From Microbulbifer sp. TB1203 (GTDB taxonomy: Bacteria > Pseudomonadota > Gammaproteobacteria > Pseudomonadales > Cellvibrionaceae), in contig NZ_CP116899.1 in assembly GCF_030997045.1 (NCBI RefSeq), forward strand, positions 1,488,001 to 1,552,000: DNA of 64,000 bases, written 5' to 3'. The notes below the pieces were generated by a model, which had not been told where the DNA came from, did not search any database, and worked only from the letters and a program-made list of their open reading frames with translations. Position 1 is the stretch's first letter. Each line of letters opens with the position of its first letter. The position numbers and the translations under genes were made by a program. Below, piece by piece: positions 7,961-17,121 of the stretch.

Positions 7961-8884
7961 TTACCGGTGCGCCAACGCGTAGTCGATCGCCGCACACACC
8001 GCGACAGTCTGCGCGGTATTGCATTGCTCGGGAGTCGCGCGGGGGCTATCGGGGTAGACCTCGGTGGTGGTTTTGTAAGGGGCGTTGGTGATGCTCGCGC
8101 AAAGAGCGAGCTCCTTGAGCGGGTATTCAATGACACCCGGCGCGACCACCGGCGAGCCGATGATCTCGCCGTTGCCATCGGCCGGGGCGATATGGGTGAC
8201 CTGCTCCACCGCCGCAATCACCGCCTGCTGGAACCCGGGCTGCGGGTTCTCGCTGTCGTCGACCAGATAGAAGCCGTCGGGAATCCCGCCCGGCTCGAAC
8301 GGCTTGCCGTCGCGGGCGGCCAGCGCGGGGCGAAACTCGGTTTCGTCGGTATCGGTGGTCTCGTGCAGGTCGATATGCAACAGCGCACGATCGCGGACGG
8401 GCGCCACCAGTCGCATCAGCGCCGCCGACTCTTCAGCCGGACTACCCTCGCGGAACGAGCGGTTCGGATCGACCGCGTGCGGGTTCCAGCGATGGATGCG
8501 CTCGTAGGCCCAGGGGCTGACACAGGGCGCGACCAGCAGATTGACGCGGCCCGCGTAATCCAACCCATGCTCTTCGACGAATTGCAGCGCACCGTGTACA
8601 CCGCTGGTTTCATAGCCGTGCACGCCGCCCGTCACCAGCACAACGGGCAGGTCGTCGCGCCAGTCGCGGCTGCGGATCGCCAACAGCGGATAGCTGTCGG
8701 GGCCATAGTCCAGACGGCCGTACTCTTCCACGTCGAAGCGCGGACGAAGGCGCTCGATCACGCTCAATACATCCGCCTCGTAGCTGCGTTGACGGGTCTG
8801 TCGCGACAACCACTCGGCGCGCTCCGCGTCGCCCCAGGGAGTGCCGGGGGTGCCGATTGGATAGGATGCGGGGGGCGTGTTCAT
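7961..8884 (-). CDS. M14-family metallopeptidase (succinylglutamate desuccinylase-like)
   Basis: A zinc-dependent hydrolase of 307 residues. Zinc ligands are visible as GGVHGYETSG (HxxE) and HIDLHETTDTDE; the catalytic Glu is likely in YKTTTEVYPDSP near the C-terminus. AspA/AstE-like members remove acyl or amino-acid groups; the substrate here is unknown. I start at the ATG at 8884 (MNTPPASYPIG) with GGAG about 11 bases upstream; an upstream ATG at 8923 would add 13 residues. Its 3' end and flank are duplicated at 6028-6273. A tnpB element lies just upstream. Confidence 0.75.
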   Translation of the reverse strand: MNTPPASYPIGTPGTPWGDAERAEWLSRQTRQRSYEADVLSVIERLRPRFDVEEYGRLDYGPDSYPLLAIRSRDWRDDLPVVLVTGGVHGYETSGVHGALQFVEEHGLDYAGRVNLLVAPCVSPWAYERIHRWNPHAVDPNRSFREGSPAEESAALMRLVAPVRDRALLHIDLHETTDTDETEFRPALAARDGKPFEPGGIPDGFYLVDDSENPQPGFQQAVIAAVEQVTHIAPADGNGEIIGSPVVAPGVIEYPLKELALCASITNAPYKTTTEVYPDSPRATPEQCNTAQTVAVCAAIDYALAHR

Positions 8885-8965
8885 AGTGCTTGTACTCCGG
8901 TGATGAGCGGGGCTGGCGGGCATTCTAGCACCCGGTCAGAAGTATTGCGGATCTCTTGACATCCT

Positions 8966-8985
8966 CCCCTTCCTAAAGGAAGGGG
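8966..8985 (-). repeat. IS605-type right-end hairpin at tnpB 3' end
   Basis: CCCCTTCC and GGAAGGGG make a perfect 8-bp stem around TAAA and overlap the tnpB stop codon (TAG at 8975-8973). The next bases on the minus strand read AGGATGTCAAG, typical of right ends in this family. In TnpB systems this region forms the 3' part of the omega RNA, with the guide reading into the flank below about 8951. The exact element end is not resolved. Confidence 0.6.
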
Positions 8986-10037
8986 ATTCCTCCGGCGAGA
9001 CGCTCATGCCCGAGCGCGAGAATGTTCCTGGCCGCGTTGAGATCGCGGTTGTGCGAGGCACCACACTCGCAGCAGGTCCATTCCCTTATTCCGAGCGCTG
9101 CCCTACCTTTCGGACTGCTGCGGGGAATAACCCCGCAGCACGAGCAGCGCTGGGTGGTGTAGGACTCGTCGACCTCTTCGAACACGATGCCTGCGTGTGC
9201 GCATTTGTAGTCCAGCATCGTTTTCAATTGGCCCCAGCCGGCATCGAGCACGGATTTGGCCATGGAGGTTTTGACGAGTTGTTTAGAGCTGACATTGCCG
9301 ACGAAGATGGCGGCACTACGGTCCACCAGCTTGCGACTGAACTGGTGCAGGTCGTTCTTGCGCCGGTTCCTGATCCTGGCGTGGATGGCCCTCATGCGGT
9401 GTTTCTTGCGGGCGCGCTGGGCGATGCCCAGTTTTTGCTGCTGGTCCCGGTACCAGCGGCCGGCTTCCAATTTCAGGGCCGGGTCACTGGTGGTGGCGAT
9501 GTCCTTGAGACCCAGGTCGATGCCGATAGCGACCTTGCCGTGGTCAGGCTGCGGCTGAACCTCCACCGCCACATTGAAATACCAGCGCCCACGGGCGTCC
9601 TCCGAAAAACTGCCAGCCCGGAACCGGTATTGGCTGAGGCCATAGCTGTCCCAGACCTTGAAGTACAGGCCGGCATAGCGCACCTGGCCGGATACCCAGC
9701 GGGCGGCACCGGCCTTGAAGGGGACCCAGCCTAGGGAGCGGCGCACACCTCCTGAGCGGCGCCACTGCAGCTTAGCCTTGCAGAACTGCCGGCGCCGGGT
9801 GGCGAATTCCTCGGCGATGGCCTGGACGGCGGTGGAATCGATGGAGAGATAGCGGGAGCTGCCCTTGCTGTACTTCTGCAGGTCGTAGGCAGACAGCCAT
9901 TGGCCGGTACGGTTCAAATGCTTGGCGGAAAGCTCGTTGTAGTAGTTCCACACCAGGTTGACGTCCCGGGCCATCTGGCGCAGGAGCTTGGTGTGTTTAT
10001 CGCGCACGCGCACCTGGAGGGTTTTAATGAGCGGCAT
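8973..10037 (-). CDS. tnpB: TnpB, IS200/IS605-family RNA-guided nuclease
   Basis: A 354-residue OrfB/TnpB protein encoded without a tnpA partner. RuvC-I Asp174 is in GIDLGLKD and RuvC-III Asp332 in NRDLNAARN. The zinc ribbon is CSCC (298-301) and CCEC (322-325). The usual RuvC-II Glu is replaced by Gly247 in IFVGNVSSKQL; acidic residues in FEEVDESYTTQ (287-291) might substitute. Some TnpB lineages are known to relocate this Glu, so activity is possible. Hairpins flank it at 8966-8985 and 10097-10116. It sits between the M14 gene and polB. Confidence 0.9.
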   Translation of the reverse strand: MPLIKTLQVRVRDKHTKLLRQMARDVNLVWNYYNELSAKHLNRTGQWLSAYDLQKYSKGSSRYLSIDSTAVQAIAEEFATRRRQFCKAKLQWRRSGGVRRSLGWVPFKAGAARWVSGQVRYAGLYFKVWDSYGLSQYRFRAGSFSEDARGRWYFNVAVEVQPQPDHGKVAIGIDLGLKDIATTSDPALKLEAGRWYRDQQQKLGIAQRARKKHRMRAIHARIRNRRKNDLHQFSRKLVDRSAAIFVGNVSSKQLVKTSMAKSVLDAGWGQLKTMLDYKCAHAGIVFEEVDESYTTQRCSCCGVIPRSSPKGRAALGIREWTCCECGASHNRDLNAARNILALGHERLAGGIPFL

Positions 10038-10096
10038 AGCTGGATATTAATCCAGTATCAAATAATCAGCAATGCTTTGCATTGCCCGCTATCCAT

Positions 10097-10116
10097 CCCC
10101 GACCTGAAGGACGGGG
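10097..10116 (-). repeat. Left-end hairpin of the tnpB element
   Basis: CCCCG...CGGGG with an inner CC/GG pair forms a hairpin about 60 bases upstream of tnpB. The minus strand reads GAAAGCCCCGTCCTTCAGGT, a form often seen at ends of IS605/IS1341 elements. Probable left end; the boundary base is not determined. Confidence 0.5.
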
Positions 10117-10154
10117 CTTTCCGCGGCAAACTGGTAAATAAATGGGGGCCGGCT

Positions 10155-10170
10155 AATGGGTGACCCCATT
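10155..10170 (+). repeat. 16-bp element shared with 17548-17563 (inverted)
   Basis: AATGGGTGACCCCATT is a small hairpin (AATGGG/CCCATT). Its exact reverse complement occurs at 17548-17563 at the edge of a nested repeat cluster, so it is probably part of a REP-like dispersed family. Confidence 0.5.
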
Positions 10171-10234
10171 TATGCTTCTGATGACGAGCGGGACTTCAAT
10201 AGCGGACCTGTTGCACGGGATGTGATCCCGATGC

Positions 10235-12607
10235 TCAATCGGTCACTCCGAACAGGCCCAGCTGGCCATCCACCAGACTGTCGAAATCCAGTTCTATGAA
10301 GGGCAATATGGCATCGGCCACCGGCTTGAGCTGCCTGTCGATATAGTGCTGGTAATCCATCGGCGACTGACGGTGATCCACTGGCTCCGGGCCATTGAGG
10401 GTGATCACGTAACGAATCCAGCCCTTGTTCTGGTAGCGTGGCGCCAGCCCCTGCTGGCGGCGGAGTTCATCGGCCAGTCGCGCCGCGCGTACTTGGGGGG
10501 GCACGTTTTTTACGTATTGCTCCAGCTTGCGCCTGAGCCGCTTTCGATAGACCAGCTGCTCGTCCATGTCCCCGGTCCGGGTTTTCTCCACCATCGTGCG
10601 GATATAGTCGGACGGATCTTCCCCCTGAAACACCATGGCGTAGAGTTGGGTCTGGAACTGCTTGGCCAGGGCGGTCCAGTCGCTGCGCACTGTTTCCAGG
10701 CCCTTGAATACCAACTTTTCCTCGCTCCCTTTTTCCTCGCTCCCTTTCACCACCAGGCCCGCATAGCGTTTCTTGGAACCGGCCTCCGAGCCGCGAATGG
10801 TGGGCATCAAAAAGCGTCGGTAGTGGGTTTCAAATTCCAGCTCCAACTCGCACTCCAACGCCAGCTCTTCTTTGAGCTTGTGCCGCCAGCGCCCGTTGAT
10901 CTCGCTGGCCAGACCCTTCCCGATCGCATCCGCCTCTTCGAGGCTGGGTCGGTCGCTCAGCCAGACAAAGATGGAATCGGTATCGCCGTAGATTACCCGA
11001 TGGCCCAGTTCCTCTATCCAGCGGGCAGTCTGCTGCATGATCTCGTGACCGCGCAGGGTAATGGAGCTGGCCAGGCGCGTATCGTAGAAACGGCAGCCCC
11101 CTGAACCCAGCACCCCGTAGAAGGAGTTCATGATGATCTTGATGGCCTGGGAGCGGGCGGCATCCTGCTCCCGCTTGGCGATGTCCCGCTGGGCCCAGAG
11201 ATTGGTAATGATGTCCGGCAGGAAGTGCTTGTCACGGGAAAAGCGCGCGCCGCGAAAACCGGGGATGGCATCGTCATCCGCCAGGCCCTCGACCAGTCCC
11301 ATGGGGTCGATCTTGAAGGTGCGGATAATACTGGGGTAAAGGCTCTTGAAATCCAGTACCAGCACGTTGTCGTAAAGGCCCGGCCGGGAATCCATCACAT
11401 AGCCGCCCGGACTGGCCAGGCCACCGTCGGCCGGCAGGTTGGGAGCCACATAGCTGCTGCGGTGTAGCCTGGGCAGGTAGAGGTTGGTGAAGGCCGCCAC
11501 GGAGCCGCCACTGCGATCCAGCTCGAGGCCGGTGAGCTGGGCCCGCAGGCGCAGGTAATCCAGCAATCTGGTGTGCTGGAAAATGTCCCAGACCAGGCGG
11601 CAGTCTTCCAGGTTGTAAGCGGCCAGCTTGGGTTTGTTATGGCGAAAGTCGTGTTCAATCACGGCCAGGCGGTTGTCCACGTCTTCGGTGTCTTTGCCTC
11701 TGCCCAGCAGGGTTTGTGCCACGAATTCCAGGCTGAAACTTTCGAAGTTGTAGGTGGCGCTCTTTAGTCCGTCGATGCCGTCCAGTACCACCCGGCCCGG
11801 CAACGTCACGAAGCCCTGGCTGCCTTCCCGGCCATCCCGCCAGCGGGCATCAGCGCCACCACGCCCCAGCTTCAGGCGCAGGCCGTGGCACCCAGCCCTT
11901 TTCAACAGCAGCCGAAAATCAAAGTCCACCACCGACCAGCCGATGATGATGTCCGGGTCCAGTCGTTTGAACCTGACCTCCAGCGCTTTAAGCAGGGCCC
12001 GCTCGTCATCCACCCAGTGGATCGCGGTGCCGGCGCTCTGCGGCTGGCCCTCCGCCAAGCCCACCATTAGCACCTCCTCCACGCCATCGCCGTAGAGACC
12101 GATGGAATACAGCTCGCCCTGGCCGGAGCACTCCACGTCCAGGGAAACCACCTTGAAATCCGGCTGCACCTCGGCGCCCTTGAGGCGCACCTGGCGATAT
12201 TCCGTATAGCCGTCTTTGGCCTGGGCCAAACCTTCAAAGTAGAGGCCACCCCGGGCAAAGCGCTCCATCAGGTAACGGTCGTGGAGACGAAAATCCCCTT
12301 CCAGCACGTCGATGCCGCGATTTTGCACCAGGGTCTGGGCCCGGCGGTGGGCGTCGATAGTGGGAAAATACAGCATGGCCGCTTCCTCGCGGCCAAAGGT
12401 CTGGAAGCCCAGCTGCTGCCAATCGTAGGGCACGCCGGCCAGAGCCTCGGTCACCTGGGTCCGGTCCGCCACCTTCACCATAAAGACAGGGCGCTCCCCT
12501 TCAATGACCAGCTTGACCGGGCCCTCGGGCGTGGCCAGCCAGTAGTGGATGCAGGTGCTGCCGCGCTGATCAAAGCTGTGGCGGCTGAGGAGGAATCCTT
12601 GAGGCAA
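10235..12607 (-). CDS. polB: DNA polymerase II (family B)
   Basis: This 790-residue protein is a translesion and repair polymerase with proofreading, usually SOS-induced. Exonuclease motifs: Exo I SLDVECS, Exo II IIIGWSVVDFD, Exo III YNLEDCRLVWD. Polymerase motifs: A DFKSLYPSIIRTF, B KIIMNSFYGVLG, C YGDTDSIFV, plus KKRYAG. Length matches E. coli Pol II (783). An in-frame 15-bp tandem duplication at 10716-10745 encodes KGSEE twice, just after the KKRYAG motif and absent from family members I know. I saw no clear LexA box upstream. It stands alone. Confidence 0.95.
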   Translation of the reverse strand: MPQGFLLSRHSFDQRGSTCIHYWLATPEGPVKLVIEGERPVFMVKVADRTQVTEALAGVPYDWQQLGFQTFGREEAAMLYFPTIDAHRRAQTLVQNRGIDVLEGDFRLHDRYLMERFARGGLYFEGLAQAKDGYTEYRQVRLKGAEVQPDFKVVSLDVECSGQGELYSIGLYGDGVEEVLMVGLAEGQPQSAGTAIHWVDDERALLKALEVRFKRLDPDIIIGWSVVDFDFRLLLKRAGCHGLRLKLGRGGADARWRDGREGSQGFVTLPGRVVLDGIDGLKSATYNFESFSLEFVAQTLLGRGKDTEDVDNRLAVIEHDFRHNKPKLAAYNLEDCRLVWDIFQHTRLLDYLRLRAQLTGLELDRSGGSVAAFTNLYLPRLHRSSYVAPNLPADGGLASPGGYVMDSRPGLYDNVLVLDFKSLYPSIIRTFKIDPMGLVEGLADDDAIPGFRGARFSRDKHFLPDIITNLWAQRDIAKREQDAARSQAIKIIMNSFYGVLGSGGCRFYDTRLASSITLRGHEIMQQTARWIEELGHRVIYGDTDSIFVWLSDRPSLEEADAIGKGLASEINGRWRHKLKEELALECELELEFETHYRRFLMPTIRGSEAGSKKRYAGLVVKGSEEKGSEEKLVFKGLETVRSDWTALAKQFQTQLYAMVFQGEDPSDYIRTMVEKTRTGDMDEQLVYRKRLRRKLEQYVKNVPPQVRAARLADELRRQQGLAPRYQNKGWIRYVITLNGPEPVDHRQSPMDYQHYIDRQLKPVADAILPFIELDFDSLVDGQLGLFGVTD

Positions 12608-12733
12608 GAGGCTGTTCTGGGTTGAGGTTTGGGTTGGAGCTTTTGTTGGCGATGGGCGCCATTCTACTGGATAAATGCACAGATATCAGCAATGGCCAGA
12701 GCTGGACGAGAGGGCTCTGATGGTCTGCCGTCG

Positions 12734-14008
12734 TCACCACGAAAGACGGGCGGCTACACGCGCCTCATCAGCGTGCAATGAAAAAGACCAGCCATTACGT
12801 TCACACAGCCGTTGAACGATACCCAGACCCAGACCATACCCGTTAGGCGACGACGCCTCGGTCAGTGTGTGCCGCTCATCAGCGTCACTACTCACCTGAT
12901 TGGTGACGAATAGCACGTGCTCTTTGATGTGAATCTTGATCGGTCCCTGCCCGTCAAGCGTATGCTCGAATGCATTTCGCACCAGATTATTGACCGCGAT
13001 AGAAAAAGCCTGTGAATGTCCGCAGGCAATGGGTTTTTCTAGATCATCGATTTCGACATCGATTAAGTCGATTTCAACATCGACGAACTTGCCGTTCAAC
13101 AGGTGGCGCTGCTGATCTATCGCCTGGCTTATCAGCGGCATCACTGAAAACTGTTCGTCATACAACCCGTCGTCGGTTTCGCGAGCGAGGCACAGGAACA
13201 TCTCAATCGTGGCTTTCATTTCGAAGGTCGCACGCCTCACTCGATCTACCACCTTCGCATCGGTCGTTGACAGATCGCTTTGTTCCAACAGCTCAAGCGC
13301 GCCTATTATCACAGTGATCGGCGTCCGCAACTCATGACTGGCTGAACCGGTAAAGTATCGCTCCCTCTCAACAAATGCGCTGATACGCTCAAGCGTCTTC
13401 TCCATGGTCCTGGCGAGCACGCCAACCTCATCATCGCCGAACCGGCTTGACTCTATGCGTTTATGATCTTCGGCCGATAGTTTTTCTGGGTCGATGTCCG
13501 CGACCACTTTAGCGAGTTGCGCGACAGGGGCGACCGCTCTACGCATCACAAGAACTCCCAGCCCGAAACCAAGAGCACCGAGCGTACCCACGACTCCGGT
13601 GATAACGAGCAGCAACCACCAATCCTCTGACGACGCAGCCTCAATCCCGGCAACGTCGAAAACCACAAATGCGTTTCGCTGTTCATTGTTGGTAGGTAGC
13701 TTTTCATTGTCGGTAGATAGCACGGCGACATGCAACTCTTCGGCTTCGAATTCGTACAACCCTTCATCTGGGTTTGTCTGCGCCCATTCCCTGAGTGATT
13801 CCGGCAAGCTACCAACCTCATCGTATCCGCGAAGGTTCGTCGTCAGAGAGGGATAGCTTTCGGCGGCACGCTGTAGCTGACTCGCCAGCACACGGTCTTC
13901 GCTCAACCTGATCGCAGAGAAGAAAGCGAACCCCCAGGCCACGCTGAGTACAGCAACACACATTGCAAATGCAATGGCGACACGCTTACGTAAACTGTAC
14001 CGGTACAT
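12734..14008 (-). CDS. Sensor histidine kinase
   Basis: 424 residues. A membrane segment at about 10-32, a periplasmic domain of about 95 residues, a second membrane segment at about 130-152 and a HAMP linker precede the catalytic core. The H box is FTGSASHELRTPIT, the N box NNLVRNAFEH, the G box GYGLGLGIVQRL. Its ATG overlaps the response-regulator stop by one base (TAATG). It is the last gene of a receptor-regulator-kinase operon, so it probably senses something tied to the substrate of the TonB-dependent receptor. The ligand is unknown. Confidence 0.9.
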   Translation of the reverse strand: MYRYSLRKRVAIAFAMCVAVLSVAWGFAFFSAIRLSEDRVLASQLQRAAESYPSLTTNLRGYDEVGSLPESLREWAQTNPDEGLYEFEAEELHVAVLSTDNEKLPTNNEQRNAFVVFDVAGIEAASSEDWWLLLVITGVVGTLGALGFGLGVLVMRRAVAPVAQLAKVVADIDPEKLSAEDHKRIESSRFGDDEVGVLARTMEKTLERISAFVERERYFTGSASHELRTPITVIIGALELLEQSDLSTTDAKVVDRVRRATFEMKATIEMFLCLARETDDGLYDEQFSVMPLISQAIDQQRHLLNGKFVDVEIDLIDVEIDDLEKPIACGHSQAFSIAVNNLVRNAFEHTLDGQGPIKIHIKEHVLFVTNQVSSDADERHTLTEASSPNGYGLGLGIVQRLCERNGWSFSLHADEARVAARLSW

Positions 14009-14712
14009 TACTGAGCATCCTCCGCAATTCGGTACCCGATTCGATGCACCGTATGAATTAACGGGCTATCAAACGGCCTATCGATGGCCTGCCGCAGCTT
14101 GTACATATGCGAGCGAAGCGCATCACCATCGGGGCGCTCGTCAGCCCACAACAAAGTTTCGAGATCATCGCGAGCCACAACAGACGGCGCCGTCTCCATC
14201 AAACGTTGAAGTAGTCTCATGCCAGCAGGGGTGAGATCGATGCGCCGCCCCGCGCGATGCACTTGCAGCGTGGACCGATTCATCGTCAGATCACCTACAG
14301 TTAACAGGTTGTCGGTTTTTCCGTGTCTACGTTTGTACAACGCCTGCAGTCGCGCATGGAGCTCTTGCAATGCGAATGGCTTTACCAAATAGTCATCGGC
14401 TCCCGCCCTGAACCCCTTAAGTTTATCGTCAAGCGTGTCTCTCGCCGTTAGCATAAGCACGGGCGTTTCTATTCCGGCATCAGTTCGCAGCTTTTGGCAG
14501 AAACTCAGGCCATCCATCCTTGGAAGCATGAGGTCCAGAACAATAACGTCGAACCGATTCGTCAACGCCAGGTGCATCGCGCTTATACCGTCATAGGCAA
14601 AATCCATAACATAGCTATGCTTTTCAAGATACGCGGCAATGTTCTCGCAAATGTCGCGGTTGTCTTCGACAATCAACACTCTAATCGGCACGGCACCAAG
14701 CACGTGTACCAT
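14008..14712 (-). CDS. OmpR-family response regulator
   Basis: 234 residues from the ATG at 14712, chosen for the GGGGGAG six bases upstream; a GTG at 14736 would add eight residues. Receiver: VEDNRD acidic pocket, phosphoacceptor Asp in VIVLDLMLPRMDG, Thr in MLTARD, Lys in YLVKPF. The winged-helix C-terminal domain carries GDLTMNRSTLQVHRAGRRID and ends HTVHRIGYRIAEDAQ. It should bind DNA on phosphorylation by the coupled kinase at 12734 and may control the receptor operon itself. Confidence 0.92.
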   Translation of the reverse strand: MVHVLGAVPIRVLIVEDNRDICENIAAYLEKHSYVMDFAYDGISAMHLALTNRFDVIVLDLMLPRMDGLSFCQKLRTDAGIETPVLMLTARDTLDDKLKGFRAGADDYLVKPFALQELHARLQALYKRRHGKTDNLLTVGDLTMNRSTLQVHRAGRRIDLTPAGMRLLQRLMETAPSVVARDDLETLLWADERPDGDALRSHMYKLRQAIDRPFDSPLIHTVHRIGYRIAEDAQ

Positions 14713-14739
14713 CTGCTGCTCCCCCTTACCAGGCACGAT

Positions 14740-17121
14740 TTACCAGGCATAGTCCAGCCGCAGGCCAATAAGCGGCTCGGCTTCGCTATCGTCTTCCACC
14801 TCAATGCCTCGGCGGTAGTCAAACTCGGAGTCGTCGCTCGACGACGCTGCCGTTACGTTGATGACATCGAGAAAGGCTGTTACATCGATAGGGCCAAATG
14901 CGCGCCGGTAGTCAACGCGAACGTTCAACGATCCGGAACCGCTATTGCGACCGACATTGCGCTCAGTGATCTCTTTCGAGAAGCGTAGAGGTTGTCCAGC
15001 TCCCAATACGTCTGAGTGAATAATAAAGACGTCGTCCGGCCTGCCGGAGAGATATTTGTAGCGCCCGGCTACCTTCCAGCGGTTGCTGATCTCCCAGGTC
15101 AGGCCGAGGGTAGCGACATGCTCGCGGCTGAATTCGGCGGCAACGTCACCGCGTCCGTCTTTCCGGTCGACTTCGGCATCGTTATAAGAGTAAGTTGCGG
15201 TAGCGTAAATACCCTCGCGAATCATACCGTTGGCCACGACATCAACGCCGTACGATGTGCCGTCACCAATGTTTGCAAAGGTTCCGCTTGCTCGATCAAG
15301 GTCTACCACCAGATTGTCGAGGTTTTGATAATAGGCTTCCGTCAACACCGACCAACTGTTGTTCGGAAAATATTCAAAACCGATACTACCGTGCGTGATT
15401 TCTTCGTTCTCAAGGTCGTTCGACTCGTTAGCGGCAAGGTCTAAAAACCGTGGCGACTGGTGAAAGAGCCCTGCAGTCGCAAAATATCTAACCGTTTTAC
15501 TCGGCCGCCAATTGACGCTGAACCTGGGCGACGCGAAGCTTTGGTCTGCAAAACCGTCCCGCTCGAACCGCACGCCTGTGCGAAAATCCCAATCGCCTCG
15601 CTCAAAAAGCTGTTCTACATAACTTGCATAGCTCGTTTCCTTCTGAATCAGTGAAGAGTTGATGTTCGCGGGCGTCAGAACAATATAACGCTGATCTGGG
15701 TCTGGTCTAAAATCATCGTCGTCGTAGACAAATCGGACCCAATCGCCATCCAAGACGGTGTCATAGTCCAGTTCAATTTGCGTTACTCGAACGCCGGCAC
15801 TGAACACGCCCCATTGATTCACTGTCTCGAAGTCGCTTCGCCAGCCGATCTCTGTCTCATCTTCACCGATGGTAATAATGTCTTCCCGCACCGGAAAGCT
15901 GGACGCGGGCGATCCCGCAGGTACCAGATCAGGAAATGATTCACCCTCTGAACTAATCTTGTCGCTTGTGCGGTAGTAAATCTTGTTGGTCAAGACAGCT
16001 TCTTCACCGATCAATGATCGCAATGTCAGACCGTACAAATCACTATCCTGTTCAGAATCTTGAAGCGCAGCATCTTCGAAATTGATCGACTCGAAAACGT
16101 GAGTCACGCCGCGGGTATAGTCTTCGCGTGTATCTATCAGTAGAATTTCGAACGTGTGGTTCTGGTTGATTGGTATGACCGACTTTACGATGATGTCTCT
16201 TAAGACAGGCTCCCCAATATCGAGTTCTTCGATAGTTTCAAAAAAAGCGCCGAAATCCAGTCGTCGAGCAGAAACGAGCAACGTAGAGTCTTCCGTGATA
16301 CCGGTAGGGCCGTCGTAACCAACTTCATAGCCCGCAAGGTCGAGGCGCAGACTTGCTGAAGGGCTTGGATTGCCATCGGCGACTTCCAGTTTGAGTAGCG
16401 ATGCTGCCCGGCCGCCATAAGCCGCACTCCACCCACCCGGTGAAAATTCTGCACCACTGATAACGTTCGGTGCGAAAATCGAGAAACGGCCGCCACCACC
16501 GACATCTTCTTCTTCACCCAGAGTCGCATCAAAGTGTATCGCTTTGTCAAAGGGAAAATCATCAACGAATAGCAAATTATCTCTTGGGCCACGGCCGCGT
16601 ACGCTAAAGCTCGCGAATTCACTGGCGGATGCCAGGCCAGGTAAACCATCCAGCGAGAGGAGCGGATCTGCACCGCCGCCAACAGCACTTCGCAACGCTT
16701 CTCTATCGAGATAGGTGCTGTTAACTGATAATGCTTCAGCTTGCTGTCCGAGAACCGCCACCTCCTCAATTGCCTGCCCCCCAAGCTCGAATTCAAGCTT
16801 GATATTTTTGCGCGTAACCACGCGTACGCTTGGCTCATACAATGCATTGAACCCGCCTTTGGCTACCCTCACCGAGTAGAGGCCGGGGTCGAGCTGTTCA
16901 ACGACGATGCGACCTTGTGCGTCGGTTTCTACAGATCGCGTGGAATTGGTTTCCCGTTCCTCGATCGTGACCTCCACCGCTGAGAGTGGCCGGTCAGTGT
17001 TCTGATCTCTGACTACGAAAGTCAGCGCACCGGGCGCCTCTGCTGCCTGGGTAAAAAGTGGAAATCCAATCAGGAGCGCCGATAGAGTCAACCGCGATAC
17101 CCGTCTCAATTGCCTGCTCAT
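14740..17121 (-). CDS. TonB-dependent outer-membrane receptor
   Basis: 793 residues. A signal peptide (about 1-27, cut near FTQAAEA) is followed by a carboxypeptidase-regulatory-like domain (about 30-110, DRPLSAVEVTIEERE), a plug (LLSLDGLPGLASASEF) and a 22-strand-type barrel closing with LIGLRLDYAW. The N-terminal extension resembles Oar/SusC-like receptors rather than classical siderophore receptors. It is the first gene of an operon with a response regulator and kinase, so it may help sense its own substrate. I saw no Fur box or riboswitch upstream. Confidence 0.9.
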   Translation of the reverse strand: MSRQLRRVSRLTLSALLIGFPLFTQAAEAPGALTFVVRDQNTDRPLSAVEVTIEERETNSTRSVETDAQGRIVVEQLDPGLYSVRVAKGGFNALYEPSVRVVTRKNIKLEFELGGQAIEEVAVLGQQAEALSVNSTYLDREALRSAVGGGADPLLSLDGLPGLASASEFASFSVRGRGPRDNLLFVDDFPFDKAIHFDATLGEEEDVGGGGRFSIFAPNVISGAEFSPGGWSAAYGGRAASLLKLEVADGNPSPSASLRLDLAGYEVGYDGPTGITEDSTLLVSARRLDFGAFFETIEELDIGEPVLRDIIVKSVIPINQNHTFEILLIDTREDYTRGVTHVFESINFEDAALQDSEQDSDLYGLTLRSLIGEEAVLTNKIYYRTSDKISSEGESFPDLVPAGSPASSFPVREDIITIGEDETEIGWRSDFETVNQWGVFSAGVRVTQIELDYDTVLDGDWVRFVYDDDDFRPDPDQRYIVLTPANINSSLIQKETSYASYVEQLFERGDWDFRTGVRFERDGFADQSFASPRFSVNWRPSKTVRYFATAGLFHQSPRFLDLAANESNDLENEEITHGSIGFEYFPNNSWSVLTEAYYQNLDNLVVDLDRASGTFANIGDGTSYGVDVVANGMIREGIYATATYSYNDAEVDRKDGRGDVAAEFSREHVATLGLTWEISNRWKVAGRYKYLSGRPDDVFIIHSDVLGAGQPLRFSKEITERNVGRNSGSGSLNVRVDYRRAFGPIDVTAFLDVINVTAASSSDDSEFDYRRGIEVEDDSEAEPLIGLRLDYAW

